Positions 1-7,720 of a DNA stretch of 43,399 bases are shown here, piece after piece. The stretch comes from Bacteroidales bacterium (GTDB lineage: Bacteria; Bacteroidota; Bacteroidia; Bacteroidales; UBA932): positions 1-43,399 of the forward strand of contig JAGAIM010000172.1 in assembly GCA_017626555.1 (NCBI GenBank). The letters run 5' to 3'. Positions within the stretch are counted from its first letter, which is position 1, and every line of letters begins with the position of its first letter. The notes under the pieces are model-generated. The model had not been told where the DNA came from, made no database searches, and saw nothing but the letters and a program-made list of their open reading frames with translations. The position numbers were made by a program, and so were the translations under genes.

Positions 1-131
1 GGGTTGTGAAGGAGCGTCTGGTGAAACTCGGAGTCGAGGAGTCAAGGATTATGACCGCATACAAGGGTGACACAGTTCAGCCTTTCGCAGAGAACGCGAA
101 GAACCGCGTGGTGATCTGCACACTTGAGTAA
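1..131 (+). CDS. C-terminal end of an OmpA-family outer-membrane protein (partial)
   Basis: An open frame enters from the left edge (first complete codon at position 3) and ends with TAA at 129-131, giving about 42 residues. The visible tail has the look of the last helix and strand of an OmpA/MotB peptidoglycan-binding domain: a KERL..LGVEESRI stretch, then a conserved asparagine-arginine pair (AKNRVVI) near the end. Such domains bind diaminopimelate in peptidoglycan and anchor the outer membrane. The next gene starts 49 bp downstream with no terminator in between, so the two may be co-transcribed. The N-terminal part is outside the window, so barrel-type OmpA and OmpA-like lipoprotein cannot be told apart. 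Confidence 0.7.
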   Translation, partial: VVKERLVKLGVEESRIMTAYKGDTVQPFAENAKNRVVICTLE

Positions 132-180
132 TTCGAAAACCCAATAATATTCACATTACTTTTTAAACATTATTAATTTT

Positions 181-3100
181 ATGAAAAAATCATTTGTAAA
201 ACTTTTGCTCTCAGGAGCAATTGTGCTTGCAGGATTCGCTTTCACAGGTTGTAATGATCAACTTTCAGATGATCTGACCAACCTCACTGGACGTGTTGAC
301 GCTCTCGAGCAGAGTGTTGCTAACCTCCAGAAAGCAATCGACGAAGGTGCAGTCATCACTAAGGTTGAGACTGTTACCGGCGGTGTACAGGTTACTCTCA
401 GCGACGGAAGTACATTCCTCGTTAAGAACGGAGCCGATGGCGCTAAGGGCGACAAAGGTGACAAGGGTGACAAGGGCGACACTGGTGCTACCGGAGCAAC
501 TGGCGCTGCTGGTGCTGACGGTAAGGACGGTAAAGACGGTAAGGACGGTGTTGACGGTAAGGACGCAACCGTTTGGACTATCGGAGAAGACGGTTACTGG
601 TACCAGGACGGAAAGAAGACTGACTACAAGGCTGTAGGCGCTGACGGTAAGAACGGCGAGAACGGTAAGGATGGTCAGAACGGTTTCTACTATGTTCCTA
701 ACCTTGAGACAGGATGCTTCGACATCTATCAGATCAATGAGAAGGGCGAGCCTGTTCTTGTTGAGGAGACTGAGATCAGTTGGAAGAAGTCAGGCGTGAG
801 CGCAGTTCTCGACGGCGACACTCTTACTCTCACTAACGTAGAGGGTGCAAATGGTCCGGTTGTGATCACTCTCGGTGCTGAACTCAACTCAGTAGCATTT
901 ATGCCATCTGTTGTTGACAAGAACTTCACTACTTACCCAACAACTGATAAGCCATTCTATCACATTCCTGCTTATATCACTGAGGCTAAGTATGTTCCTA
1001 CAACATTCGAGTTCGTAGAGCAGCCAATGGATGCTTCTAACTCTGTAGTTCTCGAGTATCGTGTTAACCCATCAACTGTTGCAAATGTAACTTACGGTGG
1101 CTTCCTTGCACGTTCAATCGAGACTCGTGCTGCTGCTGATCAGTATATGAAGAGCATTGTTCACAATGACCTTTTCGCTGGTGAGAAGTATTTCACTCTT
1201 GCTGACGGTATCTACACTGTTGACGTTCGTTACAATGTATCAGAGGCTACTGAGAACCACGATGTTGTTGCTCTTGTTCTCAACCAGGGTACAGATGTTA
1301 CAACTTCTGACTATGTATATGTAACTTCAACAGCAATTGAGGCTGTGATTGCAAATGTTGAGAAGACAAAGGTAGGTCAGACTGCAGTTGAGTTCTACAA
1401 CAGAACAAAGGCTATTACTGAGACTAACAAGGAGAACGATGCATTCGTTAAGACTTTCGTTCCTCTTACTGCAGATTGCCACTTCCAACTCGTTCACAAC
1501 GACAAACTCGATCTTAAGCCGCTTGCTGCTCTCTACACTAACGACCTTAAGAACTATCTTGACAAGGTTGATTTCAACGGTATGAGATATGAGTTCTCAC
1601 TTCCTGAGGAGTATCTTGCTGCTGACAATCAGAAGACTAACCAGCAGTGGTTCGTTGAACTCAATGACGGTGTCCTCACTGTTAACGAGACTAACCTTAC
1701 AACTGGTACAACTCCAGCAATCGGCCGTACTCCTGTAGTTCGCGTTGACGCTTATCTTTGCGACAATAACGCTAATGAGTATATGGTTGCTTCAGCATAC
1801 ATCAAGGTTGATATCGTTGAGCATAAGGAAACTCCTAAGCCAGAGTACCACGCACCTAAGGTTGAGGCTGATATCGATGCACCTGCATACTTCTACTACC
1901 ACGATCTTAAGAACACTTGGTCTGAGGTTGGTGTAATGGATTGGAAGAGATTCAACACTGAGGTTTACGGTAAGACTGTTTCTACATCAGTTAACTTCTG
2001 GGAGAAGTACTATGGTGGTGCAAACGATGTTTACAACGTTAAACTCACTACTACTCTCAAGGATGGTACAACTCAGAAACTTGCTGAGGTAGATGGCGTT
2101 GCAAATGGTACTCCTTATATCATCAATACTGACGGTGTAATGGTAGAGGTTATCCTTAACGCTGCTGATGTAACTACATCTAACATCTCTGTAGGTGTAA
2201 ATAATGAGGCTAAGACTGACATCACTTATAAGGATGTAAACGGTAAGGGTGCTGAGTATGTTGTAACTCTCACAATCAAGACTGATGACGATACTATCGA
2301 GCACAAGGGTGATGTAATCCTTACTCAGAAGTTCTACGTTAAGCAGGATTGCGAGCAACTTCCATTCAACCCACTCGCATACTTCGCTTCTTACACTGAT
2401 CTTGACGACAATAAGACTTACGCTGACGTAATCAAGATTACTGGTAAGGCATCACAGACTCAGACTTGGAAGATGATCGGTGACGTTAACGACCACTTCA
2501 AGAAGGGTCTTAACGACAAGACTATCTTCGATCAGATCGCTGCAGGTGATATCAGCAACGTAACTGCTGTTGAGTTCGATCCAGATGGAAAACTTGCTCT
2601 TGAGGATGTTGTTCTCGCAGGTACAGACAACGATATGACTGTTGCTCTTGGACACGAGATCGAGGAGAAGGATGAGGTTTACGTAATGGAGTACATCAAG
2701 ACTCACGTTAACGGTGAGGAGAAGCTCTTCAAGTACCACATCGTATTCGTTAATCCATTCGTAGGTGCTGCTAACGAGGGTACAAGCCTCTTCCTTAACT
2801 CTAAGGTTCAGGAGACTGCTGAGGTTGCTCCATTCGTGAAGGTAACTGAAAGCGTTAAGCCTTACGGCGTAATCTACGCTTGGGATAAGACTCTTGCAAC
2901 TCCTGCTCTTGCTCTTACTGAACTTGCAACTGGTGAGCCTTACTACATCCTGGATACTCCTACTGCAGTTTCTGTAACTTACGCTTGGGATGAGGACAAT
3001 GCAGATTACAAGTACCTCACTGCAAATATGGGTGTTAACTCAGAACTTAACCTCGATGCAAATACTGGTACAGTAACTTGGAAGAGAGTTGGTAACGAGT

Positions 3101-3213
3101 ACAACCGTGACCTCGTACTCCCAGTTATCGCTACTGTAACATTCACTGACCTCTCAGTTGTAGAGTGCGTGATCCCAGTTACATTCGCAATGGAATATGT
3201 TGCTAAGAACTAG
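181..3213 (+). CDS. Collagen-like repeat surface lipoprotein (DUF4988/PL29 N-terminal-like)
   Basis: A 1010-residue protein with a lipoprotein signal peptide ending in the lipobox FTGC (Cys24). Residues about 28-56 form a short heptad-like coiled coil, followed by a small beta segment (about 58-82). Then come 15 uninterrupted Gly-X-Y triplets (84-128) and a second block of about 5 triplets (153-168). The remaining 840 residues are beta-rich and without a domain I recognise. The N-terminal layout resembles the module annotated in Bacteroidetes as DUF4988 or 'PL29 family lyase N-terminal domain', but I see no lyase catalytic signature. Codons are strongly restricted (GTT, ACT, CTT, AAC, AAG, GGT dominate) compared with neighbours, suggesting high expression. 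Lipidation should anchor it in the outer membrane, probably surface-exposed. Function unknown. Confidence 0.8.
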   Translation: MKKSFVKLLLSGAIVLAGFAFTGCNDQLSDDLTNLTGRVDALEQSVANLQKAIDEGAVITKVETVTGGVQVTLSDGSTFLVKNGADGAKGDKGDKGDKGDTGATGATGAAGADGKDGKDGKDGVDGKDATVWTIGEDGYWYQDGKKTDYKAVGADGKNGENGKDGQNGFYYVPNLETGCFDIYQINEKGEPVLVEETEISWKKSGVSAVLDGDTLTLTNVEGANGPVVITLGAELNSVAFMPSVVDKNFTTYPTTDKPFYHIPAYITEAKYVPTTFEFVEQPMDASNSVVLEYRVNPSTVANVTYGGFLARSIETRAAADQYMKSIVHNDLFAGEKYFTLADGIYTVDVRYNVSEATENHDVVALVLNQGTDVTTSDYVYVTSTAIEAVIANVEKTKVGQTAVEFYNRTKAITETNKENDAFVKTFVPLTADCHFQLVHNDKLDLKPLAALYTNDLKNYLDKVDFNGMRYEFSLPEEYLAADNQKTNQQWFVELNDGVLTVNETNLTTGTTPAIGRTPVVRVDAYLCDNNANEYMVASAYIKVDIVEHKETPKPEYHAPKVEADIDAPAYFYYHDLKNTWSEVGVMDWKRFNTEVYGKTVSTSVNFWEKYYGGANDVYNVKLTTTLKDGTTQKLAEVDGVANGTPYIINTDGVMVEVILNAADVTTSNISVGVNNEAKTDITYKDVNGKGAEYVVTLTIKTDDDTIEHKGDVILTQKFYVKQDCEQLPFNPLAYFASYTDLDDNKTYADVIKITGKASQTQTWKMIGDVNDHFKKGLNDKTIFDQIAAGDISNVTAVEFDPDGKLALEDVVLAGTDNDMTVALGHEIEEKDEVYVMEYIKTHVNGEEKLFKYHIVFVNPFVGAANEGTSLFLNSKVQETAEVAPFVKVTESVKPYGVIYAWDKTLATPALALTELATGEPYYILDTPTAVSVTYAWDEDNADYKYLTANMGVNSELNLDANTGTVTWKRVGNEYNRDLVLPVIATVTFTDLSVVECVIPVTFAMEYVAKN

Positions 3214-3232
3214 TAATCTATCCATATAATTT

Positions 3233-3262
3233 GAAGCCGGCCGAAAGGTCGGCTTCTTTTTT
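3233..3262 (+). terminator. Rho-independent terminator of the collagen-like lipoprotein gene
   Basis: A 10-bp stem (GAAGCCGGCC / GGTCGGCTTC, with one G-U pair) closed by a GAAA tetraloop and followed by six T residues. It begins 19 bp after the stop codon. Confidence 0.9.
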
Positions 3263-3280
3263 ATGTGGATTCCGGGTAAA

Positions 3281-3325
3281 CAAGAAAATCGGCTCATTGT
3301 TGAATGATTCATCAATGAGCCGATT
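3281..3325 (-). terminator. Terminator at the end of the hutH-hutI unit
   Basis: A perfect 13-bp inverted repeat (AATCGGCTCATTG at 3287-3299, its complement at 3313-3325) with a 13-nt loop. Read on the minus strand it ends in a T-rich run, 25 bp beyond the hutI stop. It sits tail to tail with the terminator of the upstream plus-strand gene. Confidence 0.8.
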
Positions 3326-3350
3326 ATGCATTTTGTTCAGACCTGTTATG

Positions 3351-4661
3351 TCAGATTATCACTCTTTCTATAATAGGTGTCTGGTGACTGTAAGGAATGA
3401 ATGCAAGCGAAGGAATAGGCTTGGTAATTATCAGATTGGCTTTTTTGCCGATGGTAATTGATCCAAGGATGTCGCTGACTCCCATTGCGTATGCAGAGTT
3501 TATAGTGCAGGCATTCAGTGATTGTTCTGGTGTGAGACGCATCCTTATGCATCCTAATGCCATAACGAATCTCATATTTCCGCTCGGACTCGATCCCGGA
3601 TTGTAGTCGGATGCGAGTGCTACAGGAAGGCCTGCTTCTATATAATCCTTTGCCCTGCCGTATGGCAGACCCAGGAAGAATGAACAGCCCGGAAGCATTG
3701 TAGGCATTGTACCGCTTCCACGTAATGCTTCTATTTCAGCATCGGTGGTCTTTTCAAGGTGATCCACAGAGAGGGCGCCATATTTCACGCCCACCTGTAC
3801 TCCACCTGACACTTCCAGTTCGTTTGCGTGGATTTTAGGACGGATGCCGTATTCTGCCGCTTTTTCGAGGATTCTCGCTGTCTCTTCCACTGTGAAGAAG
3901 CCTGAGTCGCAGAACACATCAACGTAGTCTGCAAGGCCTTCTTCTGCCACTTTAGGAAGCATTTCATTACATACGAGATCCACATATTCGCCTTGGCGTC
4001 CTCTGTATGCCCTTCCAACTGCGTGTGCGCCGAGAAAGTTGGCTTTCACAGTAATGGGTGCAGTCTCTTTGATCCTTCTAATGACACGCAGCATCTTCAA
4101 TTCGTCTTCGACTGTAAGGCCGTAGCCGCTCTTGATTTCTACTGCTCCTGTACCCATTGCCATAATCTCCTTCACTCTCTCCATCGACTGTCTGTACAGT
4201 TCGTCTTCTGATGTGTTGTGAAGAAGATCGGCCGAATTGAGGATGCCTCCGCCTCTGGCCGCAATCTCCTCGTAACTCAGTCCGGCTATTTTGTCGCGGA
4301 ATTCACCGTCGCGGCATCCGGCATACACTATGTGCGTGTGGCTGTCGCAAAAACAAGGCAGTACGAATCCTCCCTTGGCATCTATATATTCAATATTTGC
4401 CTCGCGGCTGCCGGATACTGTTGTACAGGGAACGACCCCTCCCACTTCGTGGGTCCCTCCCCCTGCGGCCAGGGGGGTAGCACGGTTCCCTGTACAACAG
4501 TATCCGGCAGCCTCCCCAAAGTCAGTGATGATTCCGTCTTCGATTACCAGATATGCATTCTCGATGCACTCCACCCGGTTCATCGCCTCACCTTCCAATT
4601 TCAGGACTCCCTCCGGCAGTATCCCTGCCAATGTACCTATATTATATATGATCGTCTTCAT
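3351..4661 (-). CDS. hutI: Imidazolonepropionase with an in-frame palindromic insertion
   Basis: HutI hydrolyses 4-imidazolone-5-propionate to N-formimino-L-glutamate, the third step of histidine degradation, in the cytoplasm. The 436-residue product shows the amidohydrolase signature DSHTHIVYAG (metal ligands His108 and His110), a later HAVG, HANE and VDHLEK, and the SDYNPG segment near the C-terminus typical of this family. Residues about 51-86 do not fit the family: they are encoded by a 107-bp palindromic element (see 4406-4512) in the small N-terminal beta domain, before the conserved DAKGGFVLP strand. Without them the length would be about 400 residues, the usual size. The start codon overlaps the hutH stop by one base (TAATG), so the two are translationally coupled. 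Activity with the insertion is likely but unproven. Confidence 0.93.
   Translation of the reverse strand: MKTIIYNIGTLAGILPEGVLKLEGEAMNRVECIENAYLVIEDGIITDFGEAAGYCCTGNRATPLAAGGGTHEVGGVVPCTTVSGSREANIEYIDAKGGFVLPCFCDSHTHIVYAGCRDGEFRDKIAGLSYEEIAARGGGILNSADLLHNTSEDELYRQSMERVKEIMAMGTGAVEIKSGYGLTVEDELKMLRVIRRIKETAPITVKANFLGAHAVGRAYRGRQGEYVDLVCNEMLPKVAEEGLADYVDVFCDSGFFTVEETARILEKAAEYGIRPKIHANELEVSGGVQVGVKYGALSVDHLEKTTDAEIEALRGSGTMPTMLPGCSFFLGLPYGRAKDYIEAGLPVALASDYNPGSSPSGNMRFVMALGCIRMRLTPEQSLNACTINSAYAMGVSDILGSITIGKKANLIITKPIPSLAFIPYSHQTPIIERVII
4406..4512 (-). repeat. In-frame palindromic element inside hutI
   Basis: Two perfect 28-bp inverted arms (4406-4433 and 4485-4512) flank a 51-bp core (4434-4484). 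The core holds two small hairpins: CCCAC-TTC-GTGGG, and CCCCCTG-CGGC-CAGGGGG. On the coding strand arm 1 encodes HutI residues 51-59, the core residues 60-76 and arm 2 residues 77-85, with no stop. The core begins CGT GCT ACC and ends GGG GTC, as does the core of the truB insertion (18885-18941), and is read in the same frame. The arms are unrelated to the truB arms. It lies where HutI proteins normally have a short loop. Recent insertion is inferred from the perfect arms. Confidence 0.85.
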
Positions 4662-6133
4662 TATCTGAGGAATTCCACTGACTTTTCAATAAGCGGATGC
4701 ATATATCTGTCATCATCTATGAACGGAACGACCTTGCGGTATCCTGCAAAGATCTTCTCGATGCTCCAGGATGATCTGAGTGGCCTGCGGAACTCCAATG
4801 CCTGAGCGGCATTGAATAGTTCGATTGCAAGTACGCGCTCTGTATTGTCAACAACGCGCACAAGTTTGGTCGCAGCATTTGCTCCCATACTTACGTGGTC
4901 TTCCTGACCTTGTGACGACGGTATCGAATCGGCAGAGGCAGGCATACAAAGACCTTTGCTCTGACTTACGATTGATGCAGCAGTATATTGAGGAATCATA
5001 AATCCGCTGTTCAGGCCTGGCTTTGCCACGAGGAAATTAGGAAGCCCTCTCTGGCCGGAAATCAACTTGTATATCCTTCTTTCCGAGATGTTGGAGAGTT
5101 CCGACAGGGCAAGGGTCAGCATATCGATAGGAATGGCAATCGGTTGGCCGTGGAAGTTTCCTGCAGAAATGATCAGATCCTCGTCAGGGAATACGGTCGG
5201 ATTGTCTGTCGCACTGTTGATTTCGATCTCAATTACAGATTTCACGTATCTGATAGTGTCCTTGCTTGCTCCGTGCACCTGCGGGATGCATCTGAATGAA
5301 TATGGATCCTGGACGTGAACCTTTTTCTGCTTTATGATTTCGCTGCCTTCAAGCAATTCCCTGAAGCGTGCAGCAGTCTCGATCTGTCCTTTATGCGCAC
5401 GCACCTCGTGTACCTGAGGGTAGAAAGGCTCAATACGTCCGTCGTATGCTTCCAATGACATTGCTCCGATCTTGTCAGCCCAGTCTGAAAGTCTTTCAGC
5501 CTGGATAAGTGACCAGACGGCGTGTGCACTCATAAACTGGGTTCCGTTGAGAAGAGCCAGTCCTTCTTTTGATTTGAGACGTATCGGTTCCCAGCCCAGT
5601 TCCGTCCATAGTTCGCAGGCCTGACGGACTTCTCCTTTGTAGTTTACCTCTCCCATACCGATCAGAGGCAGGCAGAGATGGGCTAATGGAGCGAGGTCGC
5701 CTGATGCTCCGAGCGAGCCCTGCTGATATACTACAGGAAGTATATCGTTGTTGAACATATCGATCAGTCTCTGAACTGTCTCAAGTTGCACACCGGAATA
5801 GCCGTACGACAGTGACTGAATCTTGAGCAAGAGCATAAGTTTCACGATTTCCGGACGAACCGTTTCGCCTGTGCCGCAGGCGTGCGACATCACCAGATTG
5901 TGCTGCAGTTGGGAAAGATCTTCCGCAGGAATGGTAATGTTGCAGAGTGAGCCGAATCCTGTGGTGACTCCATATACAGGACGGCCTATGTCTTCCATCT
6001 TGGTGTCCAGGAACTTACGGCATTTTACAATCGCTTCTTCAGCCTCTTTGCCGAGTTCAAGACGTATTCCTCCCGAGAGAAGTGTCTTGACATAGTCGAT
6101 GGTGAGTTTCTTGTGGGAAATTATGTGGTTCAT
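4661..6133 (-). CDS. hutH: Histidine ammonia-lyase
   Basis: HutH removes ammonia from L-histidine to give trans-urocanate, the first step of the Hut pathway. The Ala-Ser-Gly triad that cyclises into the MIO electrophile is at residues 143-145 (GSLGASGDLAPLAH). The active-site tyrosine region VYGVTTGFG (Tyr54) and the conserved QGQEDHVSMG segment near the C-terminus are intact. I place the start at 6133 (490 residues, normal for the family). The upstream in-frame ATG at 6157 lies almost on the probable -7 element at 6159-6166, so it would fall at or before the transcription start. The stop overlaps the hutI start by one base. hutH is separated from hutU by an oppositely oriented wzi-like gene, so hutHI forms its own transcription unit. 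Confidence 0.95.
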   Translation of the reverse strand: MNHIISHKKLTIDYVKTLLSGGIRLELGKEAEEAIVKCRKFLDTKMEDIGRPVYGVTTGFGSLCNITIPAEDLSQLQHNLVMSHACGTGETVRPEIVKLMLLLKIQSLSYGYSGVQLETVQRLIDMFNNDILPVVYQQGSLGASGDLAPLAHLCLPLIGMGEVNYKGEVRQACELWTELGWEPIRLKSKEGLALLNGTQFMSAHAVWSLIQAERLSDWADKIGAMSLEAYDGRIEPFYPQVHEVRAHKGQIETAARFRELLEGSEIIKQKKVHVQDPYSFRCIPQVHGASKDTIRYVKSVIEIEINSATDNPTVFPDEDLIISAGNFHGQPIAIPIDMLTLALSELSNISERRIYKLISGQRGLPNFLVAKPGLNSGFMIPQYTAASIVSQSKGLCMPASADSIPSSQGQEDHVSMGANAATKLVRVVDNTERVLAIELFNAAQALEFRRPLRSSWSIEKIFAGYRKVVPFIDDDRYMHPLIEKSVEFLR

Positions 6134-6158
6134 ATCAGTCTGATGTTTGTAAATCACA

Positions 6159-6188
6159 CAAAGATATGAAAATATATCATTATCTTTG
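6159..6188. promoter_or_regulatory. Divergent promoter region between hutHI and the wzi-like gene
   Basis: TATCTTTG, the Bacteroidetes -7 consensus TAnnTTTG, occurs twice: on the minus strand at 6166-6159 facing hutH, and on the plus strand at 6181-6188 facing the wzi-like gene. No clear TTTG -33 element is visible for either. The plus-strand copy ends only 5 nt before the wzi ATG, implying a very short or absent leader. Confidence 0.5.
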
Positions 6189-6193
6189 CCGCT

Positions 6194-7720
6194 ATGGAAA
6201 GAAATAATCGTTTAGCACATATATTGGCTCTGGTGTCGTTCCTGATCATTTCCGCCTCAGCGGATGCGCAGAACGGGTGGACTGCCGGTTGGGAAGGAAA
6301 GGCTGTTCTCAATGGTGGAACCGGAGAATATCTGCCCTTCTGGCAGAGAACAGGATATGACGGAGTTATGCCATATACTTCGGCTGCAGTCCTGTCTGCA
6401 GGTGCCGATCTGAAATATGAGGCCTCGAACGGGATATATTTCGAGACCGGAACCAATCTTGTCGGATATGTCAATGCGGCGAGTCAATGGAACCTTCCCG
6501 GGGCAGGGGGCATAGTTGACAGGCTTTATGTCTCCGGAGGCTGGAAAATGCTCCATCTTGATGTGGGTCTGAAGCCTCGTGTCCGGGAACTGGGCGATCT
6601 TTCCATTATGGGTGGAAATCTGGTGCTGACAGGAAACGCACGCAATCTCCCTGGTATAAATGCCTGGTCGGACTGGATATATTTCGAGAAGGGACATTGG
6701 TTCGGTATCAGGGGCAATTTCGCTCATTATCAAACTTTTGATACCAGATGGATCCAGGGTGCCAGGATTCACAACAAGTCCTTTGCGTTCAAGGTGGCGT
6801 TGGGACGTAAGGTGGATTTCGAAATGGGGCTTGACCATTGGGCTCAGTGGGGAGGTACATCTCCTGCAGCAGGATCGAGACCGGCATCTTTCAAGGATTA
6901 TGTAAGGGTCATTTTCGGAAAGAGCGGGGGTAGTGATGCGACTGTTTCCGACCAACTCAATGCATTGGGAAACCATCTCGGCAGGGAATATATCCGCCTT
7001 GCCTGGAGGGCTTCATCCTTCACTATGCATCTCCAGTATGATATGCCTTTTGAGGACGGTGGTCAGATCATAAAGACCAATCCTATGCCTGACGGAGTTT
7101 ATACGCTGAAATTGTCATTCAATGACAGGGACAGATTCGTTACGGATGTACTGTATGAATTCATACATACCACCTGGCAGGGTGGAACAGTTCACGACAG
7201 ACCGGCTACAGAGGAGGAAATGACAAAGGATTATGGTGAATACAAATATTGGCAGGATCCCGATCATCATTATTACGGAAGATATGTCGTAGGAGGACTG
7301 GACGATTATTTCAACAACGGTGAATATGGTTCCGGCTGGACTTATTTCGGCAGGACTCTGGGACTCCCGCTGATCATTCCTTCCGCCCCGGGTGAAAATG
7401 GTGTGACTATGGGAGTAGCCTGCAACCGTATCCGTGCCCATCATTTCGGAATAAAAGGAGTTGCCTGGACTGTACCTTATTCATTCAAAGCGACTTATAG
7501 CAGCAACTGGGGTAGATATTCAGATAGCGTGACAGGATTCTTCGCCGCTCACCCTAAACAATTGTCACTTGCCCTCGAAGTGGAACTTGGAGAACAAGTG
7601 ACAAATATTCCATTGACTTTCGCCATAGGCGCTTACGGTGATTTCGGCAAGGTATATCGCAACAGTGCCGGCCTGAGTCTCAGAGTATGCTATGGCGGTT
7701 CCAAGGCATTGAAGCGTTAG
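6194..7720 (+). CDS. Wzi-family outer-membrane beta-barrel protein
   Basis: A 508-residue protein with an N-terminal signal peptide (hydrophobic about residues 8-23, likely cleavage after ADA). It is rich in alternating aromatic strands typical of a barrel, with a composition and layout matching the Bacteroidetes 'capsule assembly Wzi family' proteins: the GIYFETGTNL and WIYFEKGHWFGIRGNFAHYQ strands. E. coli Wzi anchors capsular polysaccharide at the cell surface; in Bacteroidota the homologues often lie outside capsule loci and their role is unclear. Here the gene is embedded opposite to the hut genes, between hutH and hutU. Its TAG stop shares two bases with the TAA stop of hutU on the other strand, leaving no room for a terminator between them. 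Confidence 0.75.
   Translation: MERNNRLAHILALVSFLIISASADAQNGWTAGWEGKAVLNGGTGEYLPFWQRTGYDGVMPYTSAAVLSAGADLKYEASNGIYFETGTNLVGYVNAASQWNLPGAGGIVDRLYVSGGWKMLHLDVGLKPRVRELGDLSIMGGNLVLTGNARNLPGINAWSDWIYFEKGHWFGIRGNFAHYQTFDTRWIQGARIHNKSFAFKVALGRKVDFEMGLDHWAQWGGTSPAAGSRPASFKDYVRVIFGKSGGSDATVSDQLNALGNHLGREYIRLAWRASSFTMHLQYDMPFEDGGQIIKTNPMPDGVYTLKLSFNDRDRFVTDVLYEFIHTTWQGGTVHDRPATEEEMTKDYGEYKYWQDPDHHYYGRYVVGGLDDYFNNGEYGSGWTYFGRTLGLPLIIPSAPGENGVTMGVACNRIRAHHFGIKGVAWTVPYSFKATYSSNWGRYSDSVTGFFAAHPKQLSLALEVELGEQVTNIPLTFAIGAYGDFGKVYRNSAGLSLRVCYGGSKALKR

Noticed and set aside
258-482. Minus-strand frame with repeated SPL residues
   Set aside because: It is the complement of the collagen Gly-X-Y coding repeats, not a gene.
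4218-4805. A 195-codon plus-strand open frame across the hutI palindrome
   Set aside because: It exists because the palindrome reads open on both strands; the rest is antisense to hutI and hutH.
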